Assembly (NCBI GenBank): GCA_025093985.1
Contig: JACAAK010000004.1
Location: forward strand, 682,001-746,000
Reading direction: 5' to 3'
Source: Calvatia gigantea
Lineage: Eukaryota; Basidiomycota; Agaricomycetes; Agaricales; Lycoperdaceae
DNA: 64,000 nt
This document shows positions 22,890-35,219 of this stretch, piece after piece. A model generated the notes under the pieces. The model saw nothing but the letters and a program-made list of their open reading frames with translations, had not been told where the DNA came from and made no database searches. How positions within the stretch are numbered: the first letter of the stretch is position 1; the number at the start of each line of letters is the position of its first letter. Made by a program: the position numbers and the translations under genes.

Positions 22890-24575
22890 GACAAAGGGGC
22901 TATCGACTAATCTCGAAAGTCCGGGATGAAGTGGGAGAAACCTCCGTCACACTGCTGGCGGAGGAGCTATTCCGGGAGGCGGAAAAGCTGATTGTAACCT
23001 AGATTCATCCATAGACGATTATCGAAGGCGTTGGAAAAGGGTGTTAATTATTGATCATTCGTGCGTTGCTCTTTCTTTGGCTCCTTGAGATTCTGGATCG
23101 CTGAGGGTACTTCTGGAACGAGCCACAAAAGTTCCGTCGAAATCTTCTTAACATTACACAGGCGACACGGTTCATCGAAAGTCATATCCTAAAACAAGGA
23201 CTACTTTGCCAACCTGGCCAGCAGATGCCGTGCTGCGTTTAAAGGTACGCGATCATCCTCTCCTCTTTTACTAAGATACCTAATATCATACGCAAAGGGG
23301 TTCGATAGATTTCAAGCACATCCAAATCATTATAAAGGTCGGAGGCAAGCTGATAGGTTCAAACCTTGATGAGGGTACATCATACACCTGATCCTCTTCC
23401 TTCCATCCTTTATTTTCACCAGGTTTCATCCTTGACAAAACTATCACCGTAAACTCACCAAAACGGATGGACAATAGCAAAATCTTAATCGCCAACACCT
23501 GTGTGTACTCATCCTATCCTTTGATATCTTCAACTCACCACCACTCCCCGAAGCAATGGACATGGACAAAGTCAAAGTATTCGGCGCTCGTTTTAAAATA
23601 GGCGGTACAGGGAAACTAGCCGAACTCGAACGTGCAGAACGTGTGCGATCTCCCTCCCTCTCTTCCCCACATTCAATCTCCTCACATTCTAAACTCCATA
23701 AACACAGGAAAAAATGAAAGCCAAGGTCGACACAATCGCCTCACATGGCATCAACGTCTTCGTGAACCGTCAACTCATCTACAACTACCCCGAATCCCTC
23801 CTCGCAGAGAGAGGAATTATCGAACACGCAGATTTTGAAGGCGTGGAGAGGCTTTCGTTAGTCACCGGTGGTGAAATCGCGAGTACTTTTGATCGACCTG
23901 ATCTGGTGAAGCTTGGGCGTTGCGAGTTGATCGAGGAGACCACAATCGGTGAGGATAAGGTAGCGTATTCATTAACTGTCTAGTATTGTCCACTAATAAT
24001 TGTTTGCCTCTCACTTTCTTCTCGCTCATCAAATTCTCTGGTGTAGCAGCAGGCGAAGCATGCACAGTCATCCTCCGAGGCTCAACAAACCGAATGGTCG
24101 ACGAAGCCGAACGATCCCTCCACGACGCCCTCTCCGTCCTCTCACAAACCGTCAAAGAAACACGTACAGTCCTCGGTGGTGGGTGCTCGGAAATGCTCAT
24201 GAGCTGCTGCTGTCGAAGAGGCCGCAAGGGGTATAAAGGGTAAACGCGCCGTTGCGGCGGAGGCATTTGGGAGGGGCATTGAGGCAGATTCCAGTGATTT
24301 TGGCGGATAATGCTGGATTTGATTCGAGTGATCTTGTGACGAGGTTGAGGGCGGCGCATTATGAGGGAGAGGCGGATGCTGGACTCGGTATGTGGTTATT
24401 TTTGTTTTCTTGGTTCGTGTGGCCGTTGGTTAATTTGGGTGTCTGGGTGTTGTAGATATGGACCAAGGAAAGATAGCGTCAATGAAGATGTTGGGTGTGA
24501 CGGAGAGCTACAAGTTGAAGAGATAGGTCGTCCTCAGCGCGACCGAGGTTGTAGAGATGATTATTCGGTGGGCTT
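22890..24575 (+). pseudogene. CCT2 pseudogene 2b, nearly identical 3' half
   Basis: It starts inside the [15 protein letters not shown] exon (about 22915) and runs to the MIIR exon. Exons 7-9 and their introns (about 23710-24570) are almost identical to the intact gene; intron 8 looks base-for-base the same. Breaks: TV missing after LAERGI; a one-base insertion in the SCAVEEA stretch (about 24206); a one-base insertion in the GGGAGGGG run (about 24273); and TAG replacing AGA in KLKRQIV (about 24523). It is non-functional but clearly much younger, or gene-converted, compared with its neighbours. Confidence 0.85.
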
Positions 24576-25011
24576 TCTTATTATTAACAACCACACGTTG
24601 GAAAGGACAGACGGGCACTTGGCTTGGTACGTGGCTAACTTTCCGCAGCCGAAGGCAGAGCTCACCGTGTGTCCATTGTGGGTATTGATAGAAGGACAAT
24701 GGGCTACAAAGTGCAAGATGGGCTGGTATTTGGTACTGCTGTGGCTGCAAGGATGGTCAGTCGGCATGTCTCGCTCTTTTGTTTCGGTGCGCTGTGGACA
24801 CGAAACCTGCTAGGATTTTGTTGGTGCAAGCATAATGGAATACATTCAACGATTATCGATATCCACGCCTTTGAGCGGCTCAGTACACTCGGCGTTTCGG
24901 TTCCGCGTCCAAACAATTTAACAAACCCACTTTCTTGGATGTTTATAAATTCTGAACTGGCTCAACTACGTTTGCGTCTGGGCTTTGGTCATTCGGCTTG
25001 AACCCCATCTG
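24576..25011. other. Spacer after CCT2 pseudogene 2b
   Basis: No gene recognised. The last CCT2 exon is not found at the expected place. The right part resembles the CCT2-DUF6533 spacer of module 1 (TCGGCGTTTCGGTTC against CTCGGCGTTTCAATTC). Short open frames at 24669-25001 have no motif. Confidence 0.4.
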
Positions 25012-26664
25012 CTATACTCGGCTACCGGATTCTTTGCTGACCTCGGCGGCAACCTGGCCCATCCTCTGGGTTGGCCCGAAACGTATCTCCTGCTCAGACT
25101 GCAGAAACAGTGATTCTTCCGTCCGCCCCTGCTCCCGGATGTGGAGAACCACCCGGCAAGCCAGAACTGAGTAAGCAACCCGCTCTATACTGGGGAGGGA
25201 GTGAGTTTATGGTCTCTTAACACTGTTAACAGTCTATGTACCCCACCAGCAAAAGTGCAAAGGCACCCTGGGGAGGGTTGTAAGTCGAGAAGAAGACAAA
25301 GGGCAGTGTGCTTACCTGAAGTCGAAAAATGATGGCAATATTGACAAATGAAAGACCTATCACAGCTCTCATCATATCCCGGTCACCAGTAGTGAGTTCA
25401 CACACCAAACATGTATATGTAGTACAGAATCCCTGGAAGACAAGATACTTTGTGAGAAGGACCACACCAGTCGTGACAGATAAGAAACTCACCATCCCAA
25501 TAAACCACTCTGGTTAGTTTTGAGGTGCCACCTGTTCTGACTGCCACAACAGGTCAAATCTGTTGCACAGAATGAGGGGGGGAAATGGGTTTACACACTG
25601 ATACCCCTCGGGCAATCATGAGTACCAGTAGACCTGTTATTACCATTACTCCATACTGCCTTTTCAATTTAAATTGAAGACTTACTTCCTTCATAAAACA
25701 TGAGCAGTACATAAAGTGAGGCAAGATATGAACTTTTGGCCTCAATTATACAGCCCAACAACTCAGGAAAAGGTGATGCTTTAACTGTCATAGCCATGAT
25801 GGTTAGTTGTGTCAACAATAGGCAGTGGAATTCCTACAGGTAGATGATTTCAAGTACAACCCATCGAACACACAACCTGCCATCACTATTGCCCCAAAAG
25901 TCCCAAATAGTCCATAAGACAATAGCTTGCCCCTTCCACAAAATGCCCATGTCCTCATGGTCAAAATCACTGATAAGAAATCAACAAACAAAACAGTAAC
26001 AGCATGACCAGTAACAACATACACATTGCAAGAGAATGACCAATGATATATGACCCTGATTGGTGATAGGATGGATAGAGTATGTTCATCAATCAAAATA
26101 CCAAAAGAAATACCAAAAAAGTGCTTACAAGCTGGAATATTAAATAACACTTTGCAGGCATATTGAGGAAGTGCAGTAACCAAATTGATCTGCAACAAAT
26201 TCAATTATGGGAATGCCATCTCAGGCCAATGAAAGTGGAACAGCAACCCACAGCATGCTTGAAGGGTAATGTCAATAAAAGCCAAATAGCGGTTCAGAAG
26301 GAACACCAGCTTTGTTACACTCCATGGGGAATTCCAAACAAGTGAAACCTCCGAGTCAAGTGTTAACAGCCAATCATAGGCCTATATGCACAGGTAAGGA
26401 TCAGCCTGTCTCGCAAACAGGAGTGACATACCATGAGTGTAGAACCTGCAACTTTGTGCCAGGGCCGTTGAATGTCAGCCTCAATGTCAGATATCGTGTC
26501 AGTGGGGAAACATACCAAGGGTATACTACAAGTCCCGCATCAATCATCCCTTCCACTCACAAAGACAAAGAAAGCAACAGCGAACGTACGTTAACCCATC
26601 TCACTTCTCCGACTCCGATGGCCAGCTCATGGAGAAGTTGTGATATTATGCCTGGACTCGCCAT
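25012..26664 (-). pseudogene. DUF6533-type membrane protein, array copy delta-2
   Basis: Collinear with delta-1 over its full length. ATG at 26664 gives MASPGIISQLLHELAIGVGE; the core exon reads YDWLLTLDSEVSLVWNS and LVFLLNRYLAFIDITLQAC; the transmembrane exon reads VILTMRTWAFCGRGKLLSYG; and the C-terminal exon ends at TAG 25014-25012. The short exon corresponding to QFSRGLPQHVCK carries one extra base relative to delta-1 (about 26180), which produces a stop in the expected phase. The gene is therefore probably inactive, although most exons are intact. A splice difference remains possible. Confidence 0.6.
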
Positions 26665-26689
26665 TAACAAATTTCGGATTATGTGTCAC

Positions 26690-27170
26690 GCAGAGCAGAG
26701 AGGGGAAGGAACATATGGCACATTTATCATGATATCGCAGATAAATACTGGCCATCTGGGCTCTCCAGATCTCACTCTGATGAAAAAGAACCTGTTCATC
26801 ATCCGGCATATTGGCCTTCATATGCCGCAGTTGTGATGTTTGATTATTGCTTGGTTATAGGATGGAGTTGATGGCATCCATTATTGCAACGATGGGGAGA
26901 TCGTGCGCCGGCGCTGAGATATCGACGGGTGTGATGGGCGGGATGGCATAGTGCTACCCAATGTTACGAAGGGGGGGCAGCATTTGTCTCCGACGGATAC
27001 TAAGAGATGAATCTGTGGTGTTCATTAATCGAAGAACCGTGTTAATGAGATTTGGGTCGTCAGGCTTTGGCGAAGGAACTTGGCTGCAAACGCAAGCAAT
27101 GGAATGTTTGAAAGTGTGTGTGATATATTTATGGTTGTCAAGTCGAATCATATCTTGGAATTGTTAAGGG
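26690..27170. repeat. Module spacer, occurrence 2
   Basis: Same landmarks as occurrence 1 (CAGATAAATACTGGCC, the TATGCCGCAG block, a shortened GGTCTGAGAA region and a TTCATTAATCG stretch), with internal deletions. No conserved reading frame. Confidence 0.5.
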
Positions 27171-27174
27171 AACT

Positions 27175-28505
27175 TAGGGGGGTGAAGACCTTTAATCAGC
27201 CTCAACCGAGGAAATCAACGTCACTTCGAGGTCCTTTGGTCCTCCCGATCACAACATTCTTAGCACGCAAACGCCCGAACAAATGTCAACATGAGCGGGC
27301 ACTTCTCAAGGAGCGCCAGCGTGGAAACACCTCCCAGTGATTGAGGGGATGGGGGCACGGAGGTGACGGGGTCTGGATTAGGTGCCAAGGAAACTCAGCC
27401 AGCATGGTCCTCTTTCAACCTGAATAGCCTTCCCAACAATCCTGCTGTTTTGCCGCCTCACCCATTTGATATCCCATTGACTGGGTGACCTCCAAGACTG
27501 TCAAGTCCCTGTGCGAATTGGAGTTGTGGTGAAGGATATTGGTCCTCGTGTATAGCCCTTTCCCCGCCTCTTGGGAATTTGGACTCTTGAGGGTGCTGCA
27601 GGAATGATTCACAGTAAAAGCCGGGATTGACAGGAATGTCCTGCACTGCATCTGGGACTTCCTGAGATACTTAACAGCTCATCTTCCGGCTGCCCCAAAC
27701 CCCTCTTCGCGGGAAAATCAGTCATGACAGTTAGACACGGAACTTTCGTGTGAAGAGACTTTCATCCAGTCCCTGGTGAGCGCACTAGTGATTGGGCGTG
27801 ACCTGGGATTGGCATGACCTCATCAAGCTCGGACATTCTACGTTAATTGGGGAGGTAGCGCACTCATTCATTAGTTTCCATCCCAAACTCATAACCTTTT
27901 GTTAGCTCATCAGATTTACTGGCGGAGATTGAACAAACCAAATGGACTTGGATGATCTCTTCACAATGCGCTCTCGAACATTGCACGGGTGACATCACCT
28001 TGGAATTTTTGGCTCAGGATTGAGACTACTGGCTAATCTTGCATGGGTGTCGCGCTGGTCAAACATGCTACCATCATTCTCTCCTACGAAAAAAATTACA
28101 CCCAATCTAACTGTGTAAAAGAGTTCGATAGACCTTGAGCATATCCAAATTATCAGGGGAGGAGGCAAGCTGACAGACTCATACCTTGATGAAGGTCCCG
28201 CATAGCCATCGACCTCCCCTTCCCCTTCCTTTTCCTTCATTTCCCCGGGTTTCACTCTTGACAAGACTTCTAGAGTAAATTAAGCCAAACAGGTGAAACC
28301 GCAAACCCGGATCGTTGATGCTTGTGCATATCCCATCCTCCCTACATTTGATATCTTCAACTCACGACTCCTCCTTGAAGCTGTGGACATGGAAAAAGTT
28401 AAAGTGTTTTGTGCCCGTTTCAAAAGTCGACAGACCAGGCAGGTTTGCCGGACCCGAATGCGCAGAACGTATACGATTTCTCTCCCTCCTCCCTTCATGT
28501 AACCA
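27175..28505 (+). pseudogene. CCT2 pseudogene 3
   Basis: Starts with TTTAATCAGCCTCAACCGAG ([10 protein letters not shown] exon) at about 27190. It continues with remnants of the NRQLIY exon (27660-27720), the VERLSL exon (27755-27775), the LIKFSG exon (27903-27925), the [20 protein letters not shown] exon (28125-28195) and the FILDKT exon (28250), and ends after the FGARFK exon (28395-28445). The exon order is partly scrambled: late exons precede exons 4-6, so two truncated copies or an internal duplication are fused. Confidence 0.7.
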
Positions 28506-28521
28506 ATTCACACTCTAACTC

Positions 28522-28800
28522 TATATTACAAGTCCCGTATCAATCGACTCGTTCACTCACAAAGGCAAGGAGATCGACAGCAAATTTACATTAACCCCTA
28601 TCATTTCTCCGACCCAGACAGTCAGTTTGTGAAGAAGCTGTGATATGAACGTGTAGTATATTTATCATGATGTCCCAGATAAATACTGACTCTTCCTGTT
28701 GTCCAGATCTCAACCTCATGAAGAAACCGCAGACTGCCACCCAGCGTGTTGACTAAATACGCAACGGTCGTGATGTCTGGTTTGCTTGATTTGTGGGGCG
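28522..28800 (-). pseudogene. DUF6533 remnant, array copy delta-3
   Basis: Only the first exon and upstream flank of the delta gene survive. The block AAGTCCCGTATCAATC to CTCACAAAGGCAAGGAG matches 26529-26575 of module 2, and the first-exon region (CAGTTTGTGAAGAAGCTGTG) follows. The remaining exons are missing; the copy joins directly to CCT2 pseudogene 3 at about 28520. It is a deletion breakpoint. Confidence 0.6.
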
Positions 28801-29345
28801 AGGCTCGGGTGAAGCGGTGAGGCTATGTATAAGGATGCCCATCCATTAATAATATCGTAAGTATGCAAGTCGAGTGATACCAACTTTGAAGATGTGAACA
28901 TTGGATCAATTGGTCCATCATGCTTCGAGCGCTGAGCTGTGGTCCAATCACTATGGAGCGCGAGGAAGTTGACGGTGTCTGTCATTACAACTTTGGTAAG
29001 AAGACCGCGCACTTGAGATATCGTCGCGTGTGGTCCATGAGATGGTCTGAGAATGTTACTAAGGGGGTACAGTTTGCAAAGTGCGCCATCTTTGATGACT
29101 ACTTATTACAAAGACAGAAGTTACGGCGCTTCATTAATGCTTCATTAATCAACCGAAGTACCACACAGATAAACTCAGATCGTCCGGCATTGGCCGTAAG
29201 CGCAAGCACTGAAACTTTTGGACGTGTGCATGTCACTTCCAGGAGCGTAGTCGACCTTATCTAAGGCCTAAGGTCCAAAGATACTAGAACATGCACGTGA
29301 CCCCAAGCGACTCGCCGCAATTCTGTCTTCAATCTCGTTAAGTCT
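28800..29345. repeat. Module spacer, occurrence 3
   Basis: Close to occurrence 1: TGTGGTCCAATCACTATGGA, CATTACAACTTTGGTAAG, GGTCTGAGAATGTTACTAAG and GGCGCTTCATTAATGC. This is the best-conserved pair of spacers with 20830-21480. Confidence 0.6.
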
Positions 29346-29349
29346 ATCC

Positions 29350-30900
29350 CAAAAACTGAGAGGCACGGATAAGATCCTCCATTCGGTTTTAACGCGGGGA
29401 TCAAGGCCACTTCAAAGCTCTTTTTTTGCCCCCCTGACCCCAACATTCTCAGAACAAAAATAGTCAAACCAATCCTGTAACGAGCGAGCTGTTCTCACCG
29501 GGGGCGAGCATAGAAACACCCCCGGCTACTGGGACTGGAGGCACAAAAGTAATGAGGTTTGGATTAGGTGACGAAGCAAGCATACGGGTGCCATTTAGAC
29601 TTCCCCCAACATGGCGTTCTTTTAAACGCCGTCCAACTTCCTCTGGTCATCCTGAACAACCTTTTCAAATTTGGATGATCCTCCCGATAATGTCGTTGCC
29701 TTTGCCGCACCCTTCGTTCAATATCCCATTGGCTGGACGTCCACCTAAGTGTTGAATCCCTGTGTGGATTGAAGTTGTGGGGGAGCATATCATTGATGGT
29801 CCGTGCGTGGCTCTTTCGTCATGCCTTGAGATTTGGAATTGCTGAGAGTGCTACGGGGCATGAACTGTGCAATTTGCGTGAGCAGAGTCAGTACGGAAAC
29901 CTCAATCCCAGGATGAGGACTACTTCGCCAATCTCGCGGCGGGTTCCAAGCTGCATTTCAAAGGTACGCTATCATCCTCTCTTTCTTTCGAAGGAAAAAC
30001 CTAATATAATTGCATGCAAAAGGGTTTGAGGGGCTTGAACAAATTTAGATCATTAAAAAGGGTCAGGGACTCAGGAGCACGCTGGCAGGTTCGTGGCTCA
30101 ACAAGCGTATGTCATACCTGGGTCTCCCGCTTTCACCCCTCATTCTCAATCAGATTTCATTCTTGAACTGTTTACTTCATCTTCAACTTGATCACCACCA
30201 TGAAGCTATAAAAACTCAAGTATTCGACGCCCGTTTCAAAGCTGACAGTGACGGGGAACCGACTAAACTCGGACGCACAGGGTTCGTACGGTCGCCCTCC
30301 TTTCATGTAACCCATTCACACCCTGATTCCTATTTTTGTTTGGTGGGAAGGGAGGGCTGATATTACCTCGCGCGGCATTAAGGAGCATCAGGGTCTTCTT
30401 GAGGTGCTGGCTCACCTACGATTACCCCTAGCGGAAAACTAATATTGATGATCAGACAAGCAAATTTCGTGTGGAAAGACTTTCATTGAGTCACCGTTGA
30501 TTGCTAGCATCTGAGATCAACCTAATCTCATCAAGTTCGGACATTCAGCATTCTGGGTTGATTGGGGAGGTAAGGCACTCACTCAATAATTTCTGTCCCG
30601 AACTCATGATCTTTTTTTCGCTCATCAGGTTCTCCGGCGTAGGAGCGGGTGAATCACGCACAGTGGTTCTCCGGGGCTCAACAAACCGAGTGGTCGACGA
30701 AGCAGGGCGAACCCTCCCCGCCGCCGCCAGCACCCTCACCGCCGTCTCACAAGAAACTCGAAGAATTCTTGGTGGCAGATGTTCCGAAATGCTCACGAGT
30801 TGCGCTAGAGTGGACGCCGCTGGGAGCGTAGGAAACGAAGGCGTGATTGCGATAAAGGCCTTGGGGGGGGGCACAGACGTATTCCGGAAACTTTGATGCG
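29350..30900 (+). pseudogene. CCT2 pseudogene 4a
   Basis: Remnants in normal exon order: GGATAAGATCCTCCATTCGG (29363), the IDHS junction (29800), the AVLRLK exon (29950), the VDLEHIQ-like block (30030), the FGARFK exon (30220-30260), the NRQLIY-like block (30390), the VERLSL exon (30470), and the longest piece, [20 protein letters not shown] to GGRCSEMLTSC (30630-30830). It shares with 2a the insertion of about 100 bp before the FSGV exon (TGAGATCAACATAA/CCTAA), so 2a and 4a descend from one already altered copy. Confidence 0.75.
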
Positions 30901-31159
30901 TGATGCAAATCGACGAAATCAAGTGATTCCTCCATGACCGCGTTCTTTGCCATCTATAGTCTTGGACAAAGGGTTCTCAGGGTGCTTCTGAGCTGCACTG
31001 GGGTAGAATTTACGACATGCATGAGGGGTAAGCTCATAATCACGGTGGGGGATCCAAGAGGTCAGGACGTGCCAAGACAAAGTCTTGTGGCAGCGTTGCA
31101 TTGTGAGGGGACGGACAGGTACGCGGTCGACTTCCCCGACAGAACGCATAGCTAATTGT

Positions 31160-32130
31160 GCGCGCGTTGTTGTTATTGACAGAGGGGCTATCGACTAATC
31201 TCGAGAGTCTGGGACAGGGTGGGAGAACCCTCCGTCACAGTGCTGGCGGAGGAGCTATTCCGGGAGGCAGAAAAGCTGATTGCGACCTAGATTCACCCAT
31301 AGACGATTATCGAAGGTTATCGCATTGTGAGCCCAGCTGCATCAAGGGCACTGGAAAAAAGTACTACGGATCATTCCTGCATTGCTCTTTTTTTTTTTTT
31401 TTGGCTCCTTAAGATTCCGGATAGCTGAGGGTACTTCAGGAACGGCCCACAAAAGTTTCCGTCAAGATCTGTTTAACGTTGCATGAGCAACACTATCATC
31501 GAAAGTCGTATCCTAAGAACAGGGACTACTTTGCCAACTTGTCAGCGGGCGCCGTGTTGCAGCTAAAGGTGGGCGGTCGGGCTCTCGCGAATGAGCCAGC
31601 ATCTAATATCGTTGCGTTCGTGTTCGGTAGACCTTGAGGCATATCTAAATCATCAAAAAGGTGGTACGCCATACACGTGATCTCCCTCTTTTCTCTATGC
31701 CTCACTTTTACTAGGTTTCATTCTTGACAAAACTTTCGCCGTAAGCTCACCAAAGCGGGTGAGAAGCTTCAAGATCCCAACCACTTTGGACACGGACAAG
31801 ACCAAAGTTTTCAGTGCCCGTACAAGCAAACTAGCTGAACTTGAACATGCAGGATGCGTATGACATCTCTCCTCTCCTACCCTTTCATACAGAAAGCGAA
31901 GGTCATCGCAATTGCTTCACGTGGCATCGTGTTCATGAACCGCCAACTCATTTACAACTTCCCCAAATCCCTCCTCGCAGAAAGAGGCACCATCGTGATC
32001 GAACACGCGGATTTTGAAGGCACGGAGAAGCTTTCGTTGGTCACCGGCGGCGAGATCGCGAGTGCCTTTGATCGACTTGATCCCGTGTTGATGAGGAGAT
32101 CATGATTAGCGAGGATAAAGTAACGTATCC
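31160..32130 (+). pseudogene. CCT2 pseudogene 4b
   Basis: Begins at the [18 protein letters not shown] exon (about 31200-31280, GTGCTGGCGGAGGAGCTATT). It passes a poly-T intron (31386-31402), the [12 protein letters not shown] block (31470-31510) and the ILDKT exon (31715). It then has a fairly well-kept exon 7 (31895-32110, [17 protein letters not shown] and [20 protein letters not shown]). It ends near 32130 without exons 8-10. Its break point at the start matches that of 2b. Confidence 0.75.
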
Positions 32131-32508
32131 TTTTATCCAGTGAACCTTACCTGTAAAATAGGGTGGGTGAGATCGCATGCCCTATCTATATCTATACCAG
32201 GATTAGCCCTTAGATCACAGACGTCCAAAGGTAATATGCACTATTCCTTCGAACTTTCCGACCCTATATACTTTGGCACTCGGTGTGTGTACGAGCTTTG
32301 CCCTGGCTTAACTCGACCGACCTGGCTTGCGCTCAACCCTTCGATGACTCAACTCTCTCCTCAAGTGCAGGAATTCGGTCTCTCGGTGTTTCAGTTCTAT
32401 GTCTGAGCGTCCGCACGAGCCCGTTCTCATTCATGTTACAGATTCTAAATGAGTCCCAACCACGCTTACGTCTGATTTTTTTTTGCCCCCCAATTGGTCC
32501 CCTGTCTG
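32131..32508. other. Spacer after CCT2 pseudogene 4b
   Basis: Matches the spacer downstream of the intact CCT2 (GGATTAGCC.TTAGATCACAGA, TCGGTCTCTCGG.GTTTCA.TTCTATG). No gene. Confidence 0.5.
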
Positions 32509-34147
32509 TCATACTCTTCCATCGACTTCTTCACTGGCGCCGGTAACAACCTGACTCATTCTCTGGGCCGATCCAAATTGTAACGACCCAGTCATCTCCT
32601 CGGAGGGGGTAAAAAGTGCTTTACTTGCCTGCCCCTGCTCCCGGATGTGGAGAACCACCCTACAAGCCAGAACCGAATAAGTGACCCTTTCTATACTGGG
32701 CAGGGAGTAAGTCGTATGGTCTCGCAACGGTAGTAAGCAGCCCACGTACGCTACCAGTAAGGCTACAAAGGCGCCCTGGGGACGATTAGGAGTCGGGAAG
32801 AAGGCAAAGGGCATCGGGCTTACCTGAAGTCTGAAAATAATGACGGTATTGACAAGTGAAAGACCTATCACAACTCTCGTCATATCCTCTGTTGTGGTGG
32901 CAAATATTCACGTACTGAACATGTATACATAGTACAAAATTCCTGTGGGGTGAGATACTTCATGAGAAGGGCTTAATTGATGGTGGCGGACAAGAAGCTC
33001 ACCGTCGCGATAAATCACTTGTGTTAATTTTGAACTGCCTCCCGTTCTATCTGTCGCAACAGGTCAATTCCATGGTACGGGGGAAAGAAATCACATATTC
33101 ACATGTTGATATTCCTTGGGCAATCATGAGCATCAGTAGACCTGTTATCACCATGAGTTAATACGGTAACGTTTCAGTTAAAATCGAATACTTACTTGCT
33201 TCAAAAAACATCATCAATACATATAGTGAAGCGAGATATGAGCTTTTGGCCTCAGCTATACATCCCACTACTTGAGGAATAGGTGACACTTGGACTGATG
33301 GAACAATCAGCGTTGGCTCGGTCGACGACGGGCGGGAGAATCCATACAGGTGGCCGAGGTCAAGTACAACCCAACAAACACGAAGCCTGCGATCACGATC
33401 GCACCGAAAACCCCAAATAGCCCAAATGTCAATTTCCTTTCCTTTTTACACACGGCCCATGTCCTCATCGTCAAGATCACTAATGGGGAATGAGCAAACG
33501 AAAGTGTTGGTGGCACAACCATTAGGACATACATGTTGCGAGAGAGTGGCCAATGAGAAACGACCCTAATCAGTCTTAGACAGATATCTATTAATCAAAT
33601 GCCGAAAAAGTCTCCTACAAGCTGGAATGTTATATAGTACTTTGCAGACATGCAGGGGAAGTCCACGGCCAAATTGGTCTGTAAAAAGTTCGTTGTAAGG
33701 ATGTGGTCTGAGGCCAATGAGAAGGGAACACTACTCACAGCAGGCTTGAAGAGAAATGTCAAGAAAAGGTAAATAGCGGGTCAGGAGGTATGCCACCTTT
33801 GTTACGCTCCATGGAGAATTCCAAACGAGCGAAACCTCCAAATCTAGTATTATTAACCAGTCGTAAACCTACACTAGTGGGTTAGAATGAGTCTGCCCCG
33901 TGAACAAAAAAGGGTATACCATGAGCGTGATGCCTGGGACTTTGCGCCACCATTGGACATCAGCCTCAATGTTAGATATCGTGTCGGCGGGGAAACACAC
34001 CCAGCGTATACTACAAAACCCATATCAATCTTTTCTTCCACTCACAAAGACGAAAGTGGCGGCGAACGTACGTTAACCCATCTCACTTCTCCGACCCCGA
34101 CGGCCAGCTCATGGAGAAGCTGTGATATGACAGTCCGGGTTCGCCAT
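32509..34147 (-). pseudogene. DUF6533-type membrane protein, array copy delta-4
   Basis: Collinear with delta-1. The ATG is kept at 34147, but one base is inserted by codon 6 (GACTGTCATATC against GACATCATAGC), shifting the frame. Later exons are recognisable: ADVQWWRKVPGITLM, VILTMRTWAVCKKERKLTFG with KERK replacing KGRK, LAVDFPCMSAKYYI, and the C-terminal exon ending QVVTGASEEVDGRV with TGA at 32511-32509. The C-terminal frame is intact while the start is broken. Confidence 0.65.
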
Positions 34148-34159
34148 TAACAGGTTTTG

Positions 34160-35215
34160 GAGTAAGTGTCGCTCAGAGCAGAAGGGGGGACAAACGAAGT
34201 AGCACATTTACCATGACATCGCGGATAAATACTGGCTCTCTGGGCTGTCCAAATCTCACGCTGGTGAATAATTCACCAGCGTGTTGGTCTAAATACACTA
34301 CAGTTTTGATGTTGATTATCGTATGATTCGAGGGGTGAAGCGGTGAAGCCGTGCATGTAGATGGTGTTACACCCTCCAAGTATCACCAACACCAGGTCAT
34401 AATAACGCTGTCTACAAGTTGAATGATATCAAGATGGGGACGTCGGGGCATCAAGGTGTTGATGATCGATTCACCTTCCGAGCTCCGAACTTCGTGGCCC
34501 AGTCACTATAGAGCACAGGCAGTTGACGGTGTCCGTCATTGTAATAGTGAGGAGATCAGCACACTTGAGATCTTGAGATATCGGACGTGTGTTATCTGTC
34601 AGATGGCAGAATGTTACGAATTTTACATCTTCGATGGATATTAAAAGACGGAAGTTGTGGTGCCTCATTAACCGAAGTTTCATGTATATGGGATCTATGT
34701 TTTCGTGCATTAACTACAAATGTAAGCAATAGAGTGTTTTGATGTGTACATGATATATCCAGGAGCCGGGAATGTCGGCTGAGGATATGTTGCGTCGGCA
34801 GCATCTAACTGGTCTTCGAAGTTCGAACGTTCGCTTCAAAACCGACGCTCAAGCACGTGACCTCCAAACGAACCTGCGTCTTTCATTAATTTCAGCATCC
34901 AGGAACAAGCCTCGCATCCTCGGACTAGTATTTGGCCGTTCTCCATCGTGTATGGCGCACTTCACGGTAAGAGCAAAGCAATAATGAAAGTTACATCTAA
35001 TGCCCTCTGTACAGGTCACAGAGTTGTTGGAATCCGTGATTCCCATGGACAATCGGATCAATGTCCGCACACCCCATTGTCCCCTTGTGGGTCCCATTAG
35101 ACATTAGACATTAGGTGCTAGACATACCCAAATCCTATAAATACAGTAGTTCATGTTGATGTATCCCCGCTCTTTTGCCTCCCAATATATTTTATCCAGT
35201 TCCTTCAACAAGAGT
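34160..35215. repeat. Module spacer, occurrence 4, and flank
   Basis: Shares GATAAATACTGGCTCTCTGG, the TGTGGTCCAGTCACTATAGA-like block, the GCAGTTGACGGTGTCCGTCA stretch and GGTGCCTCATTAACCGAAG. The part after about 34800 has no counterpart I could place. A TTAGACATTAGACATTAGG run sits at 35098-35114. Confidence 0.5.
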
Positions 35216-35219
35216 GTGG

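Noticed and set aside
23714..23983. Well-kept 89-codon CCT2 frame that might be a functional paralogue
   Set aside because: It is exon 7 of a copy with a TAG, two one-base insertions and a missing 5' half; not translatable as a whole.
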